From Trichosphaerium sp. ATCC 40318 (lineage: Eukaryota > Discosea > Flabellinia > Trichosidae), in assembly GCA_038496445.1 (NCBI GenBank), contig JALMLS010000141.1:1-63162 (forward strand): DNA of 63,162 bases, written 5' to 3'. The notes below the pieces were generated by a model. It searched no databases. It saw nothing but the letters and a program-made list of their open reading frames with translations, and had not been told where the DNA came from. Of this stretch, positions 45,287 through 56,797 are shown in pieces (position 1 is the stretch's first letter; each line of letters opens with the position of its first letter). Both the position numbers and the translations under genes were made by a program.

Positions 45287-46184
45287 AACTATGTGGTAGT
45301 GTTATCTACTCTGTCAAGTGCTGTTCTTGTTGCCTGTGTTGTAGTAGATGAAAAATAAAGTGAACTGAGTTCAAGCCAGTTCTTTACACTGAAAAAGCCT
45401 CGGAGTATTACAAACTTTTGTAGTAACTAATCGATCAGATGATGAATAGGGCTCACGATTTAAGAGAATCAAGTCAGTCATAGGGCTTCTTTGTTGTGAG
45501 AATATATGCGATAAAGTGATACTCTTTAGCCCAGGATGTATTCTTAAAAAGGTAATTCTTGTTGTATGCTGGCTTTTACAGGTTTATGCGACGGTTTTAC
45601 ATTTCAATCAAAAACAGAATTGCGTTCCTGTGCACTACCTAAAACGTTTGAAATGTTGTGAGGTTCCACCTCACTCGTAGCAAATATATTGAGTTGCTGA
45701 GTTTATTAGCTGCCGGCTTATTGCTTCTCCAGCCGTCATATTGGCTTGCACTTGCTCTAAACGCTATTGTAATGTCACACGCTTGTTAATGCGCAAGCAT
45801 GAAAAATGAAAGGAAAAACATGCTTTATGATTAGAACAAGCTGGCTTTGCACTTTCTTGTGCTGTGCCATAGATAGTGTGTTTACCTTGATTTATTAAAT
45901 CTACAAATGGCAACAATTTCTTAATTTGCTTAAAAAGGCAGTTGGTTTTGTAAGGTAGAACGTGGCGCCAACCAACAATGTAGATGGCGGTAATAAGTTG
46001 ATAGAGTGATAGCATTAAGTATTAACTACCAAGAAACTTCAGCAGATGAAGGTATCAAAAGTCGTCATCAAGAGCAAGAAACATTTTCAGAAAATTCAGC
46101 GTTTTTGGATAAGTAAGGAATTTTTTTTATTTTTTGTCTTGTACTGTATTAAACGCGAATTGTATGGTGATTTATGAGTAACGT
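45287..46184. other. mostly non-coding interval with a hairpin
   Basis: Between the F-box-MORN start and the twinfilin stop. Apart from one weak minus-strand frame at 45764-46015, nothing coding was seen. A perfect short inverted repeat, GTGAGGT-TCC-ACCTCAC, sits at 45658-45674. The interval is duplicated in arm 2. Confidence 0.45.
45764..46015 (-). CDS. weak hypothetical ORF (arm 1 copy)
   Basis: An 83-codon intronless frame (MLSLYQLITAIYIVGWRHVL ... FVDLINQGKHTIYGTAQESA) lacks any motif I know. It is preserved between arms, but so is everything else in the repeat, so conservation is not evidence here. Possibly a decayed remnant next to the F-box-MORN gene. Confidence 0.2.
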   Translation of the reverse strand: MLSLYQLITAIYIVGWRHVLPYKTNCLFKQIKKLLPFVDLINQGKHTIYGTAQESAKPACSNHKACFSFHFSCLRINKRVTLQ

Positions 46185-48148
46185 TTACTTCTTTGTTCGT
46201 ATCAAGCGTCGACCTTTGTAAAAAGAAATAAGAGAAAAGAGATAAACATCCGTTTTACAAAGAAAGCAATACGTACCACCTCTGGCTCTACGGTTTGGTC
46301 CTTTTGGTTTGGCAAAATTCTTCTTTTTTTCACGGAGTGGTGGATGTATCAACTCGTTGATAGACTCTTCGCTCACTTCATCAGCGCGGTTGACTTCCAA
46401 CTAAGAAATAAATGAAAAGGCATTCACTAGCGAGAAAATAAAGAAAAGTCAAACAAAAAACTAGTTATGGAAGCGGACATTACTGTGAATCCACCAAAAT
46501 AAAGAAAAACGAGTTGGGTACCTTTCCAGCAATGACAAGACCAGATTCTTTTGCAATACCTTCACAGTTTGATTTACTGGAAGAATACAACATTCTCAAT
46601 CTTACAGGAGCAGCTTTGGTTCCTCCAGAACCATCAGGGCATGAGTAGATGAATACTAAGCATATTAGAAACAAAAAAAAAAGAATATTGAAAACAAATA
46701 GAGTTTGCATTGTTACTGGTTCTCTATCGTACCACAAGAAGTCAAAGCATCGCCATTGTATGTATGATCCCAGTTGAACAAATGGAAGAGTGGTTCTGTT
46801 CCAGAAACTTTTCCAGCTATATCGCCAATGCCAATACTACAGCTGTCGCCCAAAACTAATTTTTCACCTTCAGCATCAATTTTCTAAAAACGCACATGTC
46901 AACGTTAAAAATCGTAACATGGTCCACAGGTTAAATGGTATTAAAGAAAATCAACTTACAATCTGAACGTAAGTTACTGAATGAGCCTTCAACTTGTTTA
47001 AGGCATCATGGACTGCCTGAGCAACGAGTTAACAAAATATATAAAAAAAACCATTGCTTAAATGCTCTTGTGCTTACTTGGTCTACAGGGAATGCAATAC
47101 CATGAACATAAGTGCTAGCACCTCCAACATAGATACCACCTTCTTCCTAAATTATTTTCAGTTCCACACCATAGAGATTAATCGCTCAATAAGAAAAAGA
47201 ACAAAAAAGAAAAAAAGTAATAACTTCTTTTCGCTTTCTGGACTATTTGTTACCTCTTCTTCTTTCATCATTTCTTCTTCAGTGAGTGGTACATCTGCGA
47301 GTTGCATTTTCATCCATTTTGCGTATCCATCAGCGGTGAAATCGTCCTTTGAAAAAAAGTCATTCAATAATTCCAATGTGTACGTTGTAAGAGGTTTTTT
47401 TGTTGGACTTTTCGCGTTACCTTGACAGTGCCAAAGATTTCGTATTTGAAGTTTCCAGCGCCTAGTTGACGCTTCAAATTTGCGCGAGTGGAGGCGTAAA
47501 TCATCTTTTGACGAACCTACAGCGGTACGTTACGCACAGACAAATTAAAAAAAAGAGCGTATTGGTGACCGCAGTAAAAGCGTCAAACACCACGTAAATA
47601 CGTTTACCGCCCTACATATACTACGCAAAAATTATTTAGAGCTAAATTACGTACTCTGGCTCTATCTGGTACATAGACAAAGAATATAAAGTGTGGTTTT
47701 CCGTTAGGACTAGGCTCATCGAGGCGGTACAGGAAATAGCTCGCTTGTCTTTCTTCAAGCAATTCTGTGATGTACTGCAAGTGTTTGAGTGTTAAGGCTG
47801 AATACCATCAACAACAGTAACGCTGCTGGTAATAGTAGAAGTGAAATTAATGGTTTAGAACACTAAAAAAAGGATATCATCATCAAACGACCCAACGATG
47901 TCTTTTTTGCTTATGACTACCAATTCTGCGGCTATTGGAGCGATTACAATTTAACGGAGGAGTCAATTAGCGAAAATTCAAAACACCGTACATTCTTCAG
48001 ACTCAGTGATTTGAACTTGAAAGAAGCGAGTAGAATCGCCTTGCAGGGCGGCACCAAAGGCGTCAGAAAGTGATTTTGAGACTGGGCTTCAATGTTACAT
48101 TCAAGTCCGTATTGTATGCGTACCGTTAATTCCGCTGGAGTGACTCAT
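46185..48148 (-). CDS. TWF: twinfilin (arm 1 copy)
   Basis: Twinfilin has two ADF-H domains, binds ADP-actin monomers and caps barbed ends, and also binds capping protein through its tail. Start MSHSSGIN matches the family (MSHQTGI). ADF-H 1 includes [40 protein letters not shown] and [20 protein letters not shown], then [20 protein letters not shown] 2 includes [50 protein letters not shown] and [20 protein letters not shown]. The tail [20 protein letters not shown] with RLIRTKK is the conserved capping-protein and lipid-binding tail. About nine introns. It is divergent from APC5 with a 229 bp shared promoter. Confidence 0.93.
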
Positions 48149-48377
48149 TGTTACACAGGTCTATAGCGGTTTTAGTAAGTCAGAGATTTTGGTGGCTAAG
48201 TCGTCAACCGAAACAATTTTGCGTAGGTTTTAGCATAATAATAGCGTACAGGGTTAAGCCTCGCTAATTACCAGCTGATTCATACTTTTAGGCGCGAATT
48301 CAACTGTCACTGATTTGCGCGCCACTCTATTTCAGCTGCATCAACGCGTATTAAGGCTTTGTTGTGACATTGCCAAC

Positions 48378-51300
48378 ATGTCTAAAAAATCGAATGTAAA
48401 TCACGCCTATGGCATAGAAACCAACCTCACACCGCATAAAGTCGCAGTGCTAGTACTTGTCGATTGTTACATCCAAGTTGAAACACTTGAGCTTCAATCG
48501 AAGCAAGGATTGGCTCTGTTCCTTCTAAACACTATCAAAGTGCGTCACGCTACATTAATTATGCGTTATCACTAGATGTTTATGTGTTGCAGGATAAAGG
48601 AAGCTACTTCGAGCCTACCTACAATGAGTTACTCAAGATGCTAGTAGAGTTGAGCCATGAGGATGATGACATTGCAGACTATCTTTCCAAAGAGGTCAGT
48701 ACTCTGGCGTTACCATTGCTTCTATGTTTGCGAGCGTTGTTTGAACAAAATACTAACAAGAGGTAGATAGAAGCGATGGAATCTCCAGATCATCTTTTTG
48801 ACTTTTTCAGAGAGATGAAGGAACTAGTAACCGAAGATGAAAACGTGCAGCATGCGCTCGTACGTAATGGCTTTAACTACAAGCAGAAAAGAATGGCGTT
48901 TCTCAGCCACGTTTTCTCTAATCGAAGCTTTTTTTAAAACTTGAGTCATATTTATTTGCGTAGGCACGTGATAGTCCGTTTGGATTATTTGTAAGGCGCA
49001 TGACCGCTGCATACTCTTGTGCTTCTTTTGATAGACTCATGAGACTTTGGGAAGACATGGAACAGTATAAGGATGTAAGTAATGGTAGCTTTAAAGGAGA
49101 AGTGTCATATCACAATGTTGACAGCTACCTCGATGCACAAACAGAAAAGCTTTGTAGTACGTACTATATTTTTTGGGTTGTCTATGATGCATACTGACAG
49201 TATCCATTAAACTCGTAAACGTTGTTTGTTCTGTTCTGTGTTCTCCTTAATTAGCATATCTTGTTATTTTTAAGATTTACAGCATCGGTTTGTGTTGTAT
49301 ATTTACGTGTACTAATGTGTATCTTAGATGCTTTTGGTAAAGTTGAAAAAGAAGAACTTGATGATGAGATTGAAAAAATAAAAGAGAATGTATCAAATTC
49401 TGCTGGTGTTCATTATTTAAGGTAATATTTTATTAAGTTTTTTTAGTCTTGGTCTTCGCTCTTTACTCTTTTCTTCTTTTGACTCTAACTGTTTATTTTC
49501 AGCTATTTGAAATGTATTAATCATGGTGAATATCAAGACGCCTTGGATAATTTACATCGATATTTTGACTATGCTCTAAAAGTAATGCTGAAAAAAGACA
49601 AGTGTTACATTTCTCATTTTTTTCTTACAATAGATTCGAAGTGAATCAACCGCACTTTATGCATCCATAGAGGAACAGGAAGACAAAAATGGTGCGTAAT
49701 ATTTAAATAGCTTGAGACTTATAAATTATCAAAAGCGCCTCCTCATCCTGGGCCTCCTAGCTTGCTACCTTATGCAACATTGAATCTTGCTGCATTGTAC
49801 TATAAATTTTCTCATTTTGAACTTTCTCGACGTGTATGTACCTCTAAATACCGTGTCAATTGTTTAATGAAATATAGCTTGTGCACGAAACTGTACGCAT
49901 TGCTCAAGAACGTAATGATGAAGTGTGCTTAACACAAGCATTGGATTGGTTACGAAAACTTGCACATAAAGGTAAGACATAACCTTCTTTGAAATAGAGC
50001 TTATTCTGTATCTGTTCAGATGGCGACATTCATTTGGAAGAAGTATTATTGAGACAGTGTATGCACAAAGCAAAACAGCATGGACTAGAGTAAGCTAAAG
50101 CATTGAGTTTAACAATGTTTGTTCTAACATTAAACTTACAGTGATCTGGTTGCACAGAACACAATAGCACTGGCAGAGCATCATTTAACACATCCGCGAT
50201 ATGCCAACAATGTTGGACCCTTAGAGAATCCGCGTACTGTAAGTTTTGAGAAGTAATATGTCTGTTACTACCAATTTATTTCATCTTTTGTGGTTGTTGA
50301 AAAACGTTACTTACTTTTGTTTAGGAAGAGTCTATGACGCTAAGATTTTGGCAATTGGGATTGCAAGGAAACAAGGTTGCATTCAATATTAAAGAAGGAA
50401 GCAGTATATTGGCCACAGCAAATATTTTGAGAGCACAAGGTAACCAGTTTTTTTTCTCATTGAAAAAAGTTTGACTTTATGTTAGCTTGGCAATTTTATG
50501 GTAACCGTGATATGGCCTTTACGTATGCTGAATTACAGATAAAAATGGCTCAATCAAAAGATCGTGTTGCAGCAGCAACAGCAGCCATATTTTTGGCTCA
50601 GGAGGTAAAGAAGAAATGCCGTGTTTACATTTTCGGTTTTTACATTTGTTTTATTAACTTTCAATTTAAAAGCATGCAACTATGGGTATGTATGGTGAGG
50701 CTATATCAATATTAGTACAAGTTAAGAAAGGTTACTGGGTACCAAAAACAAACGACACTTGGGAGCAATCAACGTGTCAGGTTTTGCTTCAGTTCTACCT
50801 TTATCAGTACGCAAAAAAATACCAACATTTTTTAACCCAATCTATTTTTAGAGGCGATTTCTTACGTGCTAGACATATTTCAGAGCAGCTTTTGATTATG
50901 ACACCTAAGGATGGAGATAACCTCGCTGCTTATGTTAATGCAGAACATTGGTATATTACTACTTTGATACATTGTGGAAAGCGATCAGAAGTAAGCCTTT
51001 GCACTGACTTGTATTTTTTTTATTTTCTAACAATTTTCGTAGGCTTTCAAACGTGGTACTGATTTAATATCCTTGTGTAAAGAAAGAGGTCTAGAGATAC
51101 ATTCTATTGGATGTACAGTGACACTGGCTCAAATTCTTGTACGAATCTTTTTATTTCTTTTTTACCAATCTTATAATTTTCTTAAAATTGACATATTCTC
51201 TTCTAGCTTGAAGATAATGCACCAAATGCGCTTTCATATATTCTAGACTGTATTGCTATGTGTCAGACATATAAATTAACTTCTTTGGAGGCCGTAGCAA

Positions 51301-51925
51301 AGGTACAAACAAATTTCCTGATTGTTCTTTTTAACTAGTATAGGTTGCTCTTGCTGATTTTCAACTACGTCAATTTGGAGATCATGTAAAGGCTAGAGCA
51401 CTTGTTGAAGAAGTGTTGCCTACTATTTTACATTTTTGCACTCTCAGTGAGCGTGCTCAAGCGCTTTTTGTGTTAGCAATATGCGCATTAACTGCTTATC
51501 AAGACAGTAAAGGTGCGTTGCATATTTGTTCATATTTCCTTCGAATTTATCATGCTTATCTTCTTTTAGATGACTCTCGGATAGCTGAAGCTCTATCTCA
51601 TCTGGATAAATCTACAGAAAGTTATACAAAACTACTATGGATGGACAAGGTTATTGAAATTCATAGCCTCAAAGCAAAAATTTTGGATCTGAAGGGACAG
51701 ACTTCTCAAAGAGATGCATGCGCTTCAAAGTGTAAGCGTCTGATCTTAGTAAAGCAAGAGAGAATACAAAGGACGCATCTGGGTATAGATAACATAGATA
51801 TAAATCTTCTATCAAATGCGTTACAGGATGTCAAATCAAAAGCTGCTCTAAGTAATACTCAAAAAAATCTACACTCTAAAAATAGATTCGGTGCACTAAT
51901 CTTGCATTTTTTTGCGTACTGTTAA
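48378..51925 (+). CDS. ANAPC5: anaphase-promoting complex subunit 5 (complete copy)
   Basis: A TPR-rich platform subunit of the APC/C ubiquitin ligase. The start MSKKSNVNHAYGIETN leads to LTPHKVAVLVLVDCYI (family: VTPYKIAVLVLL). Then come DSPFGLFVRRMTAAYSCASF and DRLMRLWEDMEQY, GVHYLSYLKCINHGEYQDAL with DNLHRYFDYAL, LPYATLNLAALYYKFSHFEL (signature LRYAALNLAALHCRFGH), HETVRIAQERNDEVCLTQAL and DWLRKLAHK. Later parts include AWQFYGNRDMAFTYAELQIK and SERAQALFVLAICALTAYQD. About sixteen introns. The first five exons, to 49250, lie in the inverted repeat and the rest in single-copy spacer, so this is the intact gene. Start at 48378 was preferred to an upstream in-frame ATG at 48315. Confidence 0.9.
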
Positions 51926-52120
51926 AGGTATAACTATGAAAATCTGTCGTTATTCTACCGTTTCATTTTTTCGGGACCCATAACCTTCTTAAACTGCACA
52001 ATTTTGATATAGCCTCAAGATACAACCCATCGTTCATGCTTTTAAATTGAAAGTTAATAAAACAAATTTAAAAACCGACCTCTCCTATCAAATGCCTTGT
52101 GTTTTGGTCAAATCCACATT

Positions 52121-52171
52121 CCAGGGTTGCCCTGGCTACCAGGGTTGCCCTGGCTACCAGGGTTACCCTGA
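52121..52171. promoter_or_regulatory. tandem hairpin repeat upstream of metallothionein
   Basis: Two perfect 18 bp units (CCAGGGTTGCCCTGGCTA) are followed by a partial third (CCAGGGTTACCCTGA). Each unit contains the inverted repeat CCAGGG-TTG-CCCTGG. The array ends 41 bp before the metallothionein ATG at 52213, so it lies in the promoter or the 5' UTR. A tandem palindrome at this position is a reasonable candidate for a regulator-binding site or an RNA hairpin element. Confidence 0.55.
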
Positions 52172-52212
52172 TTTTTCTTAAATTTCTAACCGATCAAACA
52201 ACAAACAAAACT

Positions 52213-52637
52213 ATGTCCTCTGGAGCCTCTACAACTGTCGAGATTAAAGACGATAAGAAGTGCGGATGCAAAGACTCTTGCGAATGCACGTTCGAGATGG
52301 ATTGCGAGAATTGCAAGGCTTGCAAAGACAGTACGTTGTAACCTTAGAGTTAACTTTATCTGGCCTGTTCAAAATCATTGTTTTATTTTGAGACTACTTT
52401 GTTTCGCAGTCGGAGGCTACATCGGCGTTGCCGTTTTTTCTTGGATCTGTTACTAACCTTTTTCTAGAGAACATGGATTGTTGTAATCAGGCTGATAAGT
52501 CAAAATGTAAATGTGACTGTTGTAAGAAGGTATGTGAAGCGAAAAATCTTGATTTTCTATTACTTGCGCTGTTTCTAATTTATTTGTAGTGCGCATGCGA
52601 AAAATGCAAAGACAAGACGGACTGTGGATGTAATTGA
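52213..52637 (+). CDS. metallothionein-like Cys-rich protein
   Basis: Three exons join in frame to 75 residues with 18 cysteines (24 percent) and no aromatic residue except one Phe. Exon 1 has KKCGCKDSCECTFEMDCENC and KACKD. Exon 2 has NMDCCNQADKSKCKCDCCKK. Exon 3 has CACEKCKDKTDCGCN. The introns are GTACGT...TTCTAG (inside AAG) and GTATGT...TTGTAG (phase 0). CxC, CC and CxCxCC patterns with Lys next to Cys are the metallothionein style, binding Zn, Cu or Cd in thiolate clusters in the cytosol. The pattern is not one I can match to a named metallothionein class, and an 11-residue Cys-free N-terminal leader is unusual. Metal-induced expression is expected. Confidence 0.8.
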
Positions 52638-52904
52638 GTCTCTCCAGTGAATATAATGGAGTCACAGCTTGTGAATAAATCCTGTAACCATTAAACATAG
52701 TATCAAACTTGTTGTCTATCCGTTCTTCTTGTGAGTTTTATTGTCGGCAAAGCTGCTCACTCAATACTAGTAGTACAGTATATTAACGGTTGGCAGTATG
52801 AAGCATAACTAAGTACATTAGTAGATTACTTTTAACAAAGCGTGATTGATTCCATGTTGATGGATTGATTGATTTGCAAGTTTCCCATAAATTATCGTTA
52901 ACCA

Positions 52905-53255
52905 ATGAAGCGTCCACTCTCACCATTCTTTTCTGCTGCTCCAAGTTGTAGTGTAAATGGGTTTGGCTGCCTTGGTAGACCTAAATCGCATTCTAATCGT
53001 AGTAAACAAACTAAAACAGCTTCTAAGAGCAATAAACAGCCACTTTGCGAGTTAAAAATGGTTGTTGAAGAGCCACCTCTGTCAAAGGAAGAACACTCGT
53101 CGTATATTACTTGTACTGAAGATGAAGATACTGTAGCCTCATTAGGAGGTATGAAAAAAGTAAAGTATGTACACAAGACTAAATCCGATAGCTTCAATAC
53201 TACAAAGTCAGTTGGATGTAATCAACCTCCTACTTCATATGCATGGAGAATCTAA
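52905..53255 (+). CDS. hypothetical protein, possibly cut by the repeat junction
   Basis: A 116-codon frame begins MKRPLSPFFSAAPSCSVNGF and is rich in Ser, Lys and Asn (KSHSNRSKQTKTASKSNKQP), with an acidic patch (ITCTEDEDTVASLGG). A second frame at 53167-53415 reads TLQLFASQLRSQFIGRGTVD with SNAENIKQFLVRIGLSWFYC and could be its next exon. No family was recognised. It ends about 320-480 bp before the spacer/arm 2 junction, so a 3' part might be missing if the junction is artificial. Confidence 0.35.
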   Translation: MKRPLSPFFSAAPSCSVNGFGCLGRPKSHSNRSKQTKTASKSNKQPLCELKMVVEEPPLSKEEHSSYITCTEDEDTVASLGGMKKVKYVHKTKSDSFNTTKSVGCNQPPTSYAWRI

Positions 53256-53733
53256 TGCAACATTGCAGCTCTTTGCAAGCCAACTCAGAAGCCAGTTTAT
53301 TGGAAGAGGAACCGTCGATACTTCAAATGCTGAAAACATAAAACAGTTTTTGGTACGAATTGGTTTATCATGGTTTTACTGTACTAACGCTCAATCAATA
53401 GAAAGTGCACCATAAAAAAGTGGATCAAGTTGTTGAAGCATTTGAATTGTTCTTTCTTATCATAGATACCATGAAAGATCAATGAAGCACTCTCTATGTC
53501 GTATTTAATGTGTATCACATAAAAACATGTAAATTATTTCAGTCTTCGATAGTCGTTACCAGCCAGAAAAACTGTTCATACCATTTTCCTTGAGAAGTTG
53601 CATTTTGAGTTAAGCTCAAGGAACCTTGCGTTGGTTTTATTACCAATCGATTTAGAAAAGTAATAGAATTTTTTTGAAAAGTGAACTTGCAACAATTCCC
53701 GTTTCTGTTAAGTTGACAATTTGCTGTTGCTTT

Positions 53734-54606
53734 TTAAGGAGAACACAGAACAGAACAAACAACGTTTACGAGTTTAATGGATACTGTCAGTATGCATCAT
53801 AGACAACCCAAAAAATATAGTACGTACTACAAAGCTTTTCTGTTTGTGCATCGAGGTAGCTGTCAACATTGTGATATGACACTTCTCCTTTAAAGCTACC
53901 ATTACTTACATCCTTATACTGTTCCATGTCTTCCCAAAGTCTCATGAGTCTATCAAAAGAAGCACAAGAGTATGCAGCGGTCATGCGCCTTACAAATAAT
54001 CCAAACGGACTATCACGTGCCTACGCAAATAAATATGACTCAAGTTTTAAAAAAAGCTTCGATTAGAGAAAACGTGGCTGAGAAACGCCATTCTTTTCTG
54101 CTTGTAGTTAAAGCCATTACGTACGAGCGCATGCTGCACGTTTTCATCTTCGGTTACTAGTTCCTTCATCTCTCTGAAAAAGTCAAAAAGATGATCTGGA
54201 GATTCCATCGCTTCTATCTACCTCTTGTTAGTATTTTGTTCAAACAACGCTCGCAAACATAGAAGCAATGGTAACGCCAGAGTACTGACCTCTTTGGAAA
54301 GATAGTCTGCAATGTCATCATCCTCATGGCTCAACTCTACTAGCATCTTGAGTAACTCATTGTAGGTAGGCTCGAAGTAGCTTCCTTTATCCTGCAACAC
54401 ATAAACATCTAGTGATAACGCATAATTAATGTAGCGTGACGCACTTTGATAGTGTTTAGAAGGAACAGAGCCAATCCTTGCTTCGATTGAAGCTCAAGTG
54501 TTTCAACTTGGATGTAACAATCGACAAGTACTAGCACTGCGACTTTATGCGGTGTGAGGTTGGTTTCTATGCCATAGGCGTGATTTACATTCGATTTTTT
54601 AGACAT
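53734..54606 (-). pseudogene. ANAPC5: APC5 5' fragment (arm 2 copy)
   Basis: Repeats the first exons of the intact gene at 48378-49250, from MSKKSNVNHAYGIE to the exon ending YLDAQTEKLC. It then stops in mid-intron at the repeat border. The remaining exons are absent from this side. If the repeat is real, this is a truncated pseudogene sharing the twinfilin promoter. If the repeat is a chimera, this copy does not exist. Confidence 0.9.
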
Positions 54607-54835
54607 GTTGGCAATGTCACAACAAAGCCTTAATACGCGTTGATGCAGCTGAAATAGAGTGGCGCGCAAATCAGTGACAGTTGAATTCGCGCCTAAAAGT
54701 ATGAATCAGCTGGTAATTAGCGAGGCTTAACCCTGTACGCTATTATTATGCTAAAACCTACGCAAAATTGTTTCGGTTGACGACTTAGCCACCAAAATCT
54801 CTGACTTACTAAAACCGCTATAGACCTGTGTAACA

Positions 54836-56797
54836 ATGAGTCACTCCAGCGGAATTAACGGTACGCATACAATACGGACTTGAATGTAACATTGAAGCCC
54901 AGTCTCAAAATCACTTTCTGACGCCTTTGGTGCCGCCCTGCAAGGCGATTCTACTCGCTTCTTTCAAGTTCAAATCACTGAGTCTGAAGAATGTACGGTG
55001 TTTTGAATTTTCGCTAATTGACTCCTCCGTTAAATTGTAATCGCTCCAATAGCCGCAGAATTGGTAGTCATAAGCAAAAAAGACATCGTTGGGTCGTTTG
55101 ATGATGATATCCTTTTTTTAGTGTTCTAAACCATTAATTTCACTTCTACTATTACCAGCAGCGTTACTGTTGTTGATGGTATTCAGCCTTAACACTCAAA
55201 CACTTGCAGTACATCACAGAATTGCTTGAAGAAAGACAAGCGAGCTATTTCCTGTACCGCCTCGATGAGCCTAGTCCTAACGGAAAACCACACTTTATAT
55301 TCTTTGTCTATGTACCAGATAGAGCCAGAGTACGTAATTTAGCTCTAAATAATTTTTGCGTAGTATATGTAGGGCGGTAAACGTATTTACGTGGTGTTTG
55401 ACGCTTTTACTGCGGTCACCAATACGCTCTTTTTTTTAATTTGTCTGTGCGTAACGTACCGCTGTAGGTTCGTCAAAAGATGATTTACGCCTCCACTCGC
55501 GCAAATTTGAAGCGTCAACTAGGCGCTGGAAACTTCAAATACGAAATCTTTGGCACTGTCAAGGTAACGCGAAAAGTCCAACAAAAAAACCTCTTACAAC
55601 GTACACATTGGAATTATTGAATGACTTTTTTTCAAAGGACGATTTCACCGCTGATGGATACGCAAAATGGATGAAAATGCAACTCGCAGATGTACCACTC
55701 ACTGAAGAAGAAATGATGAAAGAAGAAGAGGTAACAAATAGTCCAGAAAGCGAAAAGAAGTTATTACTTTTTTTTTTTTGTTCTTTTTCTTATTGAGCGA
55801 TTAATCTCTATGGTGTGGAACTGAAAATAATTTAGGAAGAAGGTGGTATCTATGTTGGAGGTGCTAGCACTTATGTTCATGGTATTGCATTCCCTGTAGA
55901 CCAAGTAAGCACAAGAGCATTTAAGCAATGGTTTTTTTTATATATTTTGTTAACTCGTTGCTCAGGCAGTCCATGATGCCTTAAACAAGTTGAAGGCTCA
56001 TTCAGTAACTTACGTTCAGATTGTAAGTTGATTTTCTTTAATACCATTTAACCTGTGGACCATGTTACGATTTTTAACGTTGACATGTGCGTTTTTAGAA
56101 AATTGATGCTGAAGGTGAAAAATTAGTTTTGGGCGACAGCTGTAGTATTGGCATTGGCGATATAGCTGGAAAAGTTTCTGGAACAGAACCACTCTTCCAT
56201 TTGTTCAACTGGGATCATACATACAATGGCGATGCTTTGACTTCTTGTGGTACGATAGAGAACCAGTAACAATGCAAACTCTATTTGTTTTCAATATTCT
56301 TTTTTTTTTGTTTCTAATATGCTTAGTATTCATCTACTCATGCCCTGATGGTTCTGGAGGAACCAAAGCTGCTCCTGTAAGATTGAGAATGTTGTATTCT
56401 TCCAGTAAATCAAACTGTGAAGGTATTGCAAAAGAATCTGGTCTTGTCATTGCTGGAAAGGTACCCAACTCGTTTTTCTTTATTTTGGTGGATTCACAGT
56501 AATGTCCGCTTCCATAACTAGTTTTTTGTTTGACTTTTCTTTATTTTCTCGCTAGTGAATGCCTTTTCATTTATTTCTTAGTTGGAAGTCAACCGCGCTG
56601 ATGAAGTGAGCGAAGAGTCTATCAACGAGTTGATACATCCACCACTCCGTGAAAAAAAGAAGAATTTTGCCAAACCAAAAGGACCAAACCGTAGAGCCAG
56701 AGGTGGTACGTATTGCTTTCTTTGTAAAACGGATGTTTATCTCTTTTCTCTTATTTCTTTTTACAAAGGTCGACGCTTGATACGAACAAAGAAGTAA
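54836..56797 (+). CDS. TWF: twinfilin (arm 2 copy)
   Basis: Second copy of the twinfilin gene with the same exons, from MSHSSGIN to the tail RRLIRTKK. The only difference noticed is a run of T residues at 55768-55779 inside an intron (12 T against T7-C-T6 in arm 1). The protein is therefore unchanged. It is subject to the same doubt as the whole arm. Confidence 0.85.

Larger units (their letters stand above)
39806..49250 (+). repeat. large inverted repeat, arm 1 (9.4 kb)
   Basis: This segment recurs in reverse complement as 53734-63162, collinear and almost base-identical. Paired coordinates sum to 102968 at the outer end, 102972-102978 in the middle and 102984 at the inner end, so only a few small indels separate the arms. 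The inner border is sharp: both read ...CTGTTCTGTGTTCTCCTTAA and then diverge. The outer border here is only where arm 2 runs off the window, so the true repeat could extend left of 39806. Confidence 0.97.
49251..53733. other. single-copy spacer of the inverted repeat (4.48 kb)
   Basis: The sequence between the two arms has no copy elsewhere in the window. It continues the APC5 gene without interruption from arm 1, then carries the metallothionein-like gene and one hypothetical ORF. The junction with arm 1 is natural (inside an APC5 intron). The junction with arm 2 at 53733/53734 is the discontinuity. The segment 53256-53733 holds no gene I can support. Confidence 0.9.
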
